In this document: one piece after another, positions 57,983 through 64,000 of the stretch
Numbering within the stretch: position 1 is the stretch's first letter
Layout of the letters: every line of letters starts with the position of its first letter
Assembly (NCBI RefSeq): GCF_002873135.1
Contig: NZ_MCVI01000003.1
Coordinates: forward strand, 124,001-188,000
DNA length: 64,000 nt
Direction: 5' to 3'
DNA from: Shewanella sp. 10N.286.48.A6
GTDB taxonomy: Bacteria > Pseudomonadota > Gammaproteobacteria > Enterobacterales > Shewanellaceae
Position numbers and translations under genes: made by a program
The notes under the pieces: model-generated
Seen by the model: the letters and a program-made list of their open reading frames with translations, nothing else
The model's database searches: none
What the model was told of the DNA's origin: nothing

Positions 57983-58675
57983 ATGAAAATCGCTATTATC
58001 GGTGCAATGGAACCTGAAGTTGCTCACCTAATTGAATCAATGACCAATCCAGTACACTCAACTGTAGCGGGAATCGAATTCGTTGAAGGACAACTTTCAG
58101 GTAAAGATGTTGTCGTCACCCGTTCAGGCATTGGTAAAGTCGCAGCCAGCGTTGCAACCACATTAGTTATCAACAACTTTAAGGTTGACGCTGTGATTAA
58201 CACTGGCTCTGCAGGTGGATTTGTTGACAGTTTAAATATTGGCGATATTGTTATTTCATCTGAAGTACGTCATCACGATGTTGATGTAACCGCCTTTGGT
58301 TATGAAATTGGTCAAATGGCATCGCAGCCTGCTGCTTTCATCCCTGATGAAAAGTTAGTCACTGCTGCAAAAGCGGCTATTTCATCATTAGGTGAAGCTA
58401 AGGTGATTGAAGGTTTAATCGCCACGGGTGATAGCTTTATTTGCGATCCTGAACGCACAAAAGTGATGCTGGCTAACTTCCCAACTATGGCGGCATGTGA
58501 AATGGAAGCCGCTGCGATTGCGCAAGTTTGTCATCAATTTAAGGTGCCGTTTGTTGTCATCCGCTCATTATCAGATAATGCTAACAACGACTCGCCTGTT
58601 GATTTTGATTCCTACATTGTAAAAGCAGGTCATTACTCAGCATTAATGGTCATTGCATTACTAAAAAACCTATAA
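57983..58675 (+). CDS. mtnN: 5'-methylthioadenosine/S-adenosylhomocysteine nucleosidase
   Basis: Cleaves adenine from methylthioadenosine and S-adenosylhomocysteine, feeding methionine salvage and autoinducer-2 formation. The product is 230 residues (E. coli has 232). [13 protein letters not shown] carries catalytic Glu12; the purine-site motif is [15 protein letters not shown], and [12 protein letters not shown] carries the catalytic Asp. The start was chosen from the family N-terminus; a longer in-frame reading upstream is not real. Confidence 0.97.
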   Translation: MKIAIIGAMEPEVAHLIESMTNPVHSTVAGIEFVEGQLSGKDVVVTRSGIGKVAASVATTLVINNFKVDAVINTGSAGGFVDSLNIGDIVISSEVRHHDVDVTAFGYEIGQMASQPAAFIPDEKLVTAAKAAISSLGEAKVIEGLIATGDSFICDPERTKVMLANFPTMAACEMEAAAIAQVCHQFKVPFVVIRSLSDNANNDSPVDFDSYIVKAGHYSALMVIALLKNL

Positions 58676-58772
58676 AGAAGCCCAAGGTAATTTAATTTAG
58701 CCGTTATTGGCAGCAAAATGATGTCGTTCTGCCAATAGGGTTAACACTGTGGATGTGGACTAATAAGGTGCT

Positions 58773-59780
58773 ATGACATTGTTTGATAGTTCTTTTTACC
58801 AACAGCTCATTACGGTTGATGGTAGTTTTCTAGCCAACTGTCTGGTGCTTTTTATGGCGTTGCTCATTTCTAGAGTGGCGCCAATACCTAGACATTTGCA
58901 GCCAATTGTTTTTTTTCAGCTACTGGCTAATAAATTAAGCGCGAAAGTTAACCATCCACAGCGTTCTTCTCAACAGCAAGTTACCGCCGGCCTACTCGCA
59001 ACACTGTTACTGATTTTACCACTGTGGTTTAGCGTCTACTTTATCTTGTCGCTCGCGGTATACCCGTGGTTTTTTGACTTTTTATTAGTGTATTTTTGCA
59101 TCAGTGACGCAGGCTTTAGACCCGTCGCGAATGACGTTGTAAACTCCCTAAAGCTTAATGATAAACAACGAGCCAAAAAGTTACTGAGCCCATGGCTAAT
59201 TCAGCAAACCGATAGTTTGTCAGAAGTCGGTATTTGTAAAGCCACCATTGAAAGGCTATTAATCAGCCCAAGTTATGGCACTGTCGCCACCATCTTATTT
59301 TTTGCCATTGGCGGTGCCCCCTTGGTGTTATTTATCCATTTGCTACGTCAATTAGAACATTGCTGGCCTAATTACGTGCCGCAATACCGCTACTTCAGCG
59401 CCCCTATTTATGCCCTCAACCAAATCATTTTTGCTCTCCCCAGTTTACTGTGGAATCTGACTTTAATTTTGCAAGGCAAATTAAAAAACGTATCAGCATT
59501 AGTTAAACAGCCAGCTCATACAGCTGGAGTGTTCGGTTACTCAAGCTTATACATTGGCAGTAAAGTGTTGGAAGTGGAGTTAGGCGGGCCGCAAAAATTT
59601 ATCTTAAAACACCAATTGCAACGAGTTGAATTAAGCAAGATAAACCCATCAAGAATGCCGCTTACTCAAGATATCCGCAACGCGATCAGCTTGACATCAT
59701 GGGCAATCAGCTTTTGGATTTGTTTTACCATTGCCATTCCGATTTTGTGGACCGCATTAAGGTGGTTTCAAGCGATGTAA
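58773..59780 (+). CDS. CbiB/CobD-like membrane protein
   Basis: A protein of 335 residues with several membrane helices, resembling the adenosylcobinamide-phosphate synthase (CbiB) family. Support comes from ATIERLLISPSYGTVATILFFAIGGAPLVLFIHLL near residue 160, where CbiB has its ...EN..DG.. segment, and from GVFGYSSLYIGSKVLEVELGGP. Key acidic positions of true CbiB are not clearly kept, so a different or divergent activity is possible. No other cobalamin gene or B12 riboswitch is nearby. It follows mtnN by 97 bases. Confidence 0.7.
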   Translation: MTLFDSSFYQQLITVDGSFLANCLVLFMALLISRVAPIPRHLQPIVFFQLLANKLSAKVNHPQRSSQQQVTAGLLATLLLILPLWFSVYFILSLAVYPWFFDFLLVYFCISDAGFRPVANDVVNSLKLNDKQRAKKLLSPWLIQQTDSLSEVGICKATIERLLISPSYGTVATILFFAIGGAPLVLFIHLLRQLEHCWPNYVPQYRYFSAPIYALNQIIFALPSLLWNLTLILQGKLKNVSALVKQPAHTAGVFGYSSLYIGSKVLEVELGGPQKFILKHQLQRVELSKINPSRMPLTQDIRNAISLTSWAISFWICFTIAIPILWTALRWFQAM

Positions 59781-59849
59781 CTTTATTATAAAAAGGTTAT
59801 TATACCCAGCTTAGTCATTTTTTGTTGTTTGATGTAGAGGCGACTCCTT

Positions 59850-60242
59850 TTGTTAGATAATCTGCAAATATCTTTAACGACCCCAGGTTTGTTATTCCCA
59901 GCTATTTCATTATTGCTGTTAGCTTACACTAACCGTTTTTTCGCATTAGCAGCTTTAATCAGAAACTTAAGCTCCTCAGGTAAGCCAATTAATAGCGAAC
60001 AAATTAAAAACCTTCGTCAGCGCATTAAGATTATTAGACGCATGCAAGAAGCAGGCGTCATCAGTTTTGCCATCTGTGTCATTAGCATGATTTTTATTTA
60101 TTTGGGGCTGTTTGATATCGGCTCAATGGTATTTGGGGTGAGTTTATTATTTTTACTTTATTCACTGATTTTATCTGTAGTTGAAATCCGTATTTCGGTC
60201 GATGCACTCAATATCCACTTAAAAGAGCTTAGCAATGATTGA
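59850..60242 (+). CDS. DUF2721 membrane protein
   Basis: A protein of 130 residues of the DUF2721 family, function unknown. Three membrane helices are visible (about 10-33, 72-92 and 94-114), with a basic loop between the first two (QIKNLRQRIKIIRRMQEAG). The start is a TTG at 59850 preceded by GAGG. It overlaps the following TRIC-like gene by eight bases, so the two are translationally coupled. Confidence 0.82.
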   Translation: MLDNLQISLTTPGLLFPAISLLLLAYTNRFFALAALIRNLSSSGKPINSEQIKNLRQRIKIIRRMQEAGVISFAICVISMIFIYLGLFDIGSMVFGVSLLFLLYSLILSVVEIRISVDALNIHLKELSND

Positions 60243-60861
60243 GTGGATTTACTTTTTTGACTTGTGTGGCACCGCGGTCTTTGCCTTATCAGGCGCATTA
60301 GCCGCAGGTAAGCATAAAATGGACCCATTTGGGGTAATTGTTTTGGCCTCAGTGACCGCCATTGGTGGCGGCAGTATTCGTGATGCGCTTATTGGCTCAA
60401 CACCGGTGTTTTGGATCAGTAACCCCAGTTATGTGGTGGTCATTTTGGCAACCGTGATTGCCTGTTTCATTTTAGTTCGTAAACCTCATAAATTACCTAA
60501 GTTAACCCTCCCCATAGCCGATGCCTTTGGCTTGGCTCTGTTTACCGTAATTGGTGCAGAAAAAGCATTGCAACTAGGGTTATCTGGCATGTCTGCGGTG
60601 ATCTTAGGTTTAATCACCGGTGTCGGTGGTGGTATTATCCGAGACTTATTATGCCAGCAAGTGCCTATGGTGCTGCGCACCGAAATATATGCCACTGCCT
60701 CTATTGTTGGCGGTATTTGTTATACCTTGAGTATTGCAGTGGGTATGGATAGCACTTACGCGCTGTTTTTGGCCATGTTTAGCACCTTGATTATTCGCTT
60801 AAGTGCAATTCGCTGGCATTTATCATTACCTGCATTCGATTTAAAAACTAAGGGCCATTAG
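60235..60861 (+). CDS. TRIC-like (UPF0126/YicG) cation channel family protein
   Basis: A protein of 208 residues with about seven helices and an internal duplication. Each half ends with a glycine-rich motif: VTAIGGGSIRDALIG and ITGVGGGIIRDLLCQ. This is the UPF0126 family, structurally related to trimeric intracellular cation channels. A potassium conductance is plausible; the physiological role is not known. It abuts the downstream secreted-protein gene with no gap. Confidence 0.9.
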   Translation: MIEWIYFFDLCGTAVFALSGALAAGKHKMDPFGVIVLASVTAIGGGSIRDALIGSTPVFWISNPSYVVVILATVIACFILVRKPHKLPKLTLPIADAFGLALFTVIGAEKALQLGLSGMSAVILGLITGVGGGIIRDLLCQQVPMVLRTEIYATASIVGGICYTLSIAVGMDSTYALFLAMFSTLIIRLSAIRWHLSLPAFDLKTKGH

Positions 60862-61347
60862 ATGCGACTCATTTTATTAGTATGCTGTTTATTGAGTAGT
60901 ATTTGGAGCACTTCAAGCCTGGCTAATAGCGGCGAAATGCCAAAACAGCAGCAGCTTGCAGTGCAATACATGCAAGCATTAACCAGCCATGATTACCGCA
61001 CTTTAAAGAAGTTTTATAATCGTGAAAGCGTCTTTTTTGATAAAACCGCCAATGTAAAATACACCGGCGGTCGTCATATTATCGAGTTTTTCCAGCGCGC
61101 CCATGATGGCGTTCTTGAGTATAAATTGAATATTGAGCACATGTTTAATACTGGCTCTTTAGTGGTACTCATTGGTAACTACCACCTTAGAGGCCCAGGT
61201 GATCAATTTGGCAAACCCGGCAAGATTATTGAAATCGCCGTGCCTGGTGTTACCACCTTAAAGTTCGATATGAAAACCGAGCGGGTGACAGAACAAGTTG
61301 ACTTAATGGACTATCAAACCATGTCCGATCAACTTGAGTCACAATAA
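60862..61347 (+). CDS. Secreted NTF2/SnoaL-like protein
   Basis: A protein of 161 residues with a signal peptide (MRLILLVCCLLSSIWSTSSLA). The rest fits the NTF2-like cone fold: an N-terminal helix pair (QQQLAVQYMQALTSHDYRTLKKFYN), then beta strands with IIEFFQRA. Its start directly follows the TRIC-like stop, so it is the last gene of the DUF2721-TRIC cluster. The ligand and role are unknown. Confidence 0.78.
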   Translation: MRLILLVCCLLSSIWSTSSLANSGEMPKQQQLAVQYMQALTSHDYRTLKKFYNRESVFFDKTANVKYTGGRHIIEFFQRAHDGVLEYKLNIEHMFNTGSLVVLIGNYHLRGPGDQFGKPGKIIEIAVPGVTTLKFDMKTERVTEQVDLMDYQTMSDQLESQ

Positions 61348-61402
61348 AGTTAACTCGCGCTAAAAACCTGTGTAGATTGCCATTATTTGGTAAATTTTAC
61401 CC

Positions 61403-61434
61403 ATAAAAAAACGGCTCATTGAGCCGTTTTTTGC
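61403..61434. terminator. Bidirectional terminator before tyrS
   Basis: AAAAAACGGCTCA / TGAGCCGTTTTTT lies between the convergent NTF2-like gene and tyrS. Confidence 0.92.
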
Positions 61435-61471
61435 TTTTAGGGATTAAGCCCCATCAGAATTTATTGTCTGC

Positions 61472-62668
61472 CTATACAAGCGAAACTTTAGCAAACTTGC
61501 GCTTACCTACTTGGAATACCGCGGTCATACCCGCAGTAAATACCTGACGAGTATCAGTGAGCTTTTCGCCATCCATTTTAACCGCGCCTTGCTTGATCAT
61601 GCGCATGCCATCAGATGTTGAAGCAACCAGTGCCGCACTCTTAAGTAAGTTAGCAATCGCTAAGCCTTCGCCAGCTTCAAGCTCAACTTCTTCGATATCA
61701 TCAGGAATAGCGCCCTTCTGGAAACGATCAATAAAGGCTTGATGTGCTGAGTCTGCTTGAGCTTGATCATGAAAACGGGCGATGATTTCTTTTGCTAAGG
61801 CAATTTTGATATCACGTGGGTTCTGACCGTTTTCAACATCTTGCTTAAATTGTGCAATTTCAGCCAATGGGCGGAATGACAACAATTCAAAGTAGCTCCA
61901 CATTAGGTCATCTGAGATTGACATAATTTTGCCAAACATCTCATTTGCAGGCTCGCTAACGCCAATGTAGTTATGTGCAGATTTAGACATTTTCTTCACG
62001 CCGTCTAAACCCACTAATAAAGGCATCATAATAACGGTTTGTGGCTTTTGCCCTTCTGCTTTTTGTAGCTCACGGCCCATTAATAGATTGAACTTTTGAT
62101 CGGTTCCGCCTAATTCAACGTCGGCTTTTAATGCGACTGAATCGTAGCCTTGCAGTAATGGATACATAAACTCGTGAATAGCAATTGACTGTCCACCAGC
62201 ATAACGCTTTTTAAAGTCATCACGTTCCATCATGCGTGCAACGGTTTGTTGTGATGCTAAACGGATCATACCAGCAGCGCCCAGTGACTCTAACCACGAT
62301 GAGTTAAACTCAATGCGGGTTTTTGCCGGGTCAAGAATTTTAAATACCTGCTCTTTGTATGTTTCAGCATTGGCCAGTACATCTTCACGAGTTAATGGCG
62401 GGCGCGTGGTGTTTTTACCACTAGGATCACCAACCATACCGGTAAAGTCACCAATAAGGAAAATCACCTCATGACCTAACTCTTGGAAGGTACGTAGCTT
62501 ATTTAAGATCACCGTGTGACCTAAATGAATATCTGGAGCGGTTGGGTCTGCACCTAGTTTAATTCTTAAAGGACGACCTTCTTTAAGTTTTTCTAGCAGA
62601 TCAGACTCAACTAAAATCTCGTCAGTACCGCGTTTAATTTCTGCTAACACTTGGTCTAAATCAGCCAT
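61472..62668 (-). CDS. tyrS: Tyrosyl-tRNA synthetase
   Basis: Class Ic aminoacyl-tRNA synthetase of 398 residues, the TyrRZ-like subfamily. The HIGH motif is read as HLGH ([14 protein letters not shown]), the KMSKS loop is in [15 protein letters not shown], and a C-terminal S4 RNA-binding domain ends the protein (about 335-398). It is divergent from the M23 endopeptidase gene, with 124 bases between starts. Confidence 0.96.
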   Translation of the reverse strand: MADLDQVLAEIKRGTDEILVESDLLEKLKEGRPLRIKLGADPTAPDIHLGHTVILNKLRTFQELGHEVIFLIGDFTGMVGDPSGKNTTRPPLTREDVLANAETYKEQVFKILDPAKTRIEFNSSWLESLGAAGMIRLASQQTVARMMERDDFKKRYAGGQSIAIHEFMYPLLQGYDSVALKADVELGGTDQKFNLLMGRELQKAEGQKPQTVIMMPLLVGLDGVKKMSKSAHNYIGVSEPANEMFGKIMSISDDLMWSYFELLSFRPLAEIAQFKQDVENGQNPRDIKIALAKEIIARFHDQAQADSAHQAFIDRFQKGAIPDDIEEVELEAGEGLAIANLLKSAALVASTSDGMRMIKQGAVKMDGEKLTDTRQVFTAGMTAVFQVGKRKFAKVSLV

Positions 62669-62792
62669 TTCGGCACCTACTCCTGCAGCTTGGATAAAAA
62701 ATAAGACGCCTATGTTACTTGTTAGCCACAGTAATTGAAAGTGTGTACACTAAGGGGATTACAACGAAAAAGAGAAATTGGTACCTAGGTCA

Positions 62793-64000
62793 ATGGCAAA
62801 GTTTATCACTTTATTTAAATTGCTCCCTAAAGTGCACCAAATTGCACTGTGTTCATTAGTTATTCTCACGATAGTTATCGTGTTATTCCCATCAGATAAT
62901 GCCCAAGCATCCAAACAAGCTAACACTGGTACAGTTGATATTTCCGATAGAATTGGCATCCAAGCCCCTTCGTCTGAAGAAGGTCATGTCAGTAACAATG
63001 ACAAACAAAGCCAATACTCTGTACCGCTGGCCTTTAGAACCCCAACTCCGCCTGGAGGCAGCGCCCCAGCAAACACTATAACGGCAAGCAATAATGATGC
63101 TCAGCTTCGCCCTTCGCAAGAAAGTAATCCTATTGCTGATTTAAACCCATTAATGACAGCCTCAGACGGCTTATTAGCCACCCAAGCAGATGTTGAAAAT
63201 GCCGTACCCTATCGTGAAGCAGATTTACTGTCACATAAAACCTTTAAAGTCGCTAAAGGTGACACTTTTGGTGGCTTAGCCAATAGAGCAGGCTTAAGTC
63301 CAAAAGATGTTTATCAAATTACCCGTTTGCCTGTATCTAAGAAAAATTTACTCAAAATCATGCCCGGTGAAGAGATTATTGTCTCTAAAGATGCCCAAGA
63401 TGAAGTGACTCAAATTAGTTATCAAATGGACAAAGTCTCTACCCTATTGATTTCAAAGTTTGATGATAAATTCGAAGAAAAGGTCAATGTTAAGTCCATT
63501 ACCTTAGAAACGAAGTTCATCACCGCCAATATTAGTACTAATTTTTGGAGCGCTGCAGCCAGCGCCGGTTTATCAGCTAACCATATTATGCAACTTGCCA
63601 ACATTTTTGGTTGGGATATCGATTTCGCTCTAGATATACGTAAAGACGATCATTTCTCATTGATGTTTGAAGAAGAGTTTGTTGATGGCCAATTTATTGG
63701 TACCGGCAACATTTTAGCCGCCGAATTTGTTAACCAAGGTGAGCGCTACACAGCTGTACGTTATACCGATGGCGAATATTACTCAGAAACAGGCAGTAGC
63801 ATGCGAAAAGCCTTCCTTCGCTCACCTGTTGACTTTAAATATGTCAGCTCAAGCTTTAATCCGCGTCGCTTACACCCAGTCACAGGCCAGGTTAGAGCAC
63901 ACCGTGGCGTAGATTATGTGGCTGCTATTGGTACCCCTATTAAAGCTGCAGGTCGCGGTAAAGTGATTGAGTCAAGTTATAACAAATACAATGGTAACTA
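62793..64000 (+). CDS. M23-family peptidoglycan endopeptidase, 5' part
   Basis: The frame is open to the window edge, giving the first 402 residues; the 3' end is missing. An N-terminal membrane anchor (about residues 15-33, IALCSLVILTIVIVLF) is followed by a disordered Pro/Ser/Asn-rich region. A LysM/OapA-like domain comes next (HKTFKVAKGDTFGGLANRAGLSPKDVYQI, about 150-190), then a peptidase M23 domain starting FNPRRLHPVTGQVRAHRGVDYVAAIGTPI, with the zinc ligands His and Asp in HRGVDY. The architecture is that of MepM/YebA, a DD-endopeptidase needed for wall growth. Confidence 0.93.
   Translation, partial: MAKFITLFKLLPKVHQIALCSLVILTIVIVLFPSDNAQASKQANTGTVDISDRIGIQAPSSEEGHVSNNDKQSQYSVPLAFRTPTPPGGSAPANTITASNNDAQLRPSQESNPIADLNPLMTASDGLLATQADVENAVPYREADLLSHKTFKVAKGDTFGGLANRAGLSPKDVYQITRLPVSKKNLLKIMPGEEIIVSKDAQDEVTQISYQMDKVSTLLISKFDDKFEEKVNVKSITLETKFITANISTNFWSAAASAGLSANHIMQLANIFGWDIDFALDIRKDDHFSLMFEEEFVDGQFIGTGNILAAEFVNQGERYTAVRYTDGEYYSETGSSMRKAFLRSPVDFKYVSSSFNPRRLHPVTGQVRAHRGVDYVAAIGTPIKAAGRGKVIESSYNKYNGN

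Noticed and set aside
58676..58772. B12 riboswitch upstream of the CbiB-like gene
   Set aside because: The gap is only 97 bases and contains a simple inverted repeat (58706-58736), with no recognisable B12-box.
62759..63119. Minus-strand frames opposite the M23 endopeptidase gene
   Set aside because: They are shadows of a real plus-strand gene that is open to the window end and has a membrane anchor, LysM-like and M23 domains.

Overview
The window reads as an ordinary chromosomal segment of a marine gammaproteobacterium, almost certainly a Shewanella or a very close relative in the Alteromonadales. The evidence is the AT-leaning composition, the gene order (nadB / rpoE-rseABC / lepA-lepB-rnc-era-recO-pdxJ-acpS, ypjD-corB beside ffh-rpsP-rimM-trmD-rplS, aroF-tyrA near pheA, nhaA-nhaR, rppH / mutH-cyaC, oxyR-hptA, gltBD), a CyaC-type membrane cyclase, and a free-standing HPt protein of the HptA kind. 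No insertion sequence, prophage, CRISPR array, rRNA or tRNA was seen. Coding density is high and essentially every large gene is a core housekeeping gene.

Layout: (1) 1-4060, the end of an OmpA-family porin, then tal-pgi and a small DUF3545 gene. (2) 4115-9770, a hemerythrin gene and the thrLABC operon on the minus strand, with a readable leader peptide and attenuator. (3) 10382-14360, slyD, a small membrane protein, trpR, cytochrome c', cytochrome b561 and raiA. (4) 14430-19360, aromatic amino acid synthesis: pheL-pheA on plus and aroF-tyrA on minus. (5) 19533-23145, rpsP-rimM-trmD-rplS and ffh; then ypjD and corB on plus. (6) 25664-35990, one long minus-strand run from rpoE-rseA-rseB-rseC through lepA, lepB-rnc-era-recO, pdxJ-acpS and an Mpo1-like gene. 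(7) 36122-46211, nadB, then sdhE-ygfX, nhaA-x-nhaR, thyA, a TauE/SafE permease, ptsP and rppH. (8) 46942-51394, mutH, cyaC, oxyR, hptA and a radical SAM gene. (9) 51910-64000, gltBD, mtnN, a CbiB-like / DUF2721 / TRIC / NTF2-like cluster, tyrS and the start of an M23 endopeptidase gene that runs off the window.

The most interesting signals are regulatory or architectural. PheA carries an extra C-terminal domain of about 230 residues that looks like a catalytically dead type I-beta DAHP synthase. The 730-bp rppH-mutH gap contains a cluster of DnaA boxes, at the locus where E. coli has the DnaA-reactivating sequence DARS2. Threonine and phenylalanine leader peptides with attenuators can be read directly. 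Two nearly identical palindromes (TTACGTnAACGTAA) lie upstream of gltBD and in the thr/slyD gap. The rpsP leader starts with a terminator-like hairpin. The lgt gene usually found next to thyA is missing from this block. I did not find a clearly new multi-gene system. All family assignments were made by eye, without database searches.
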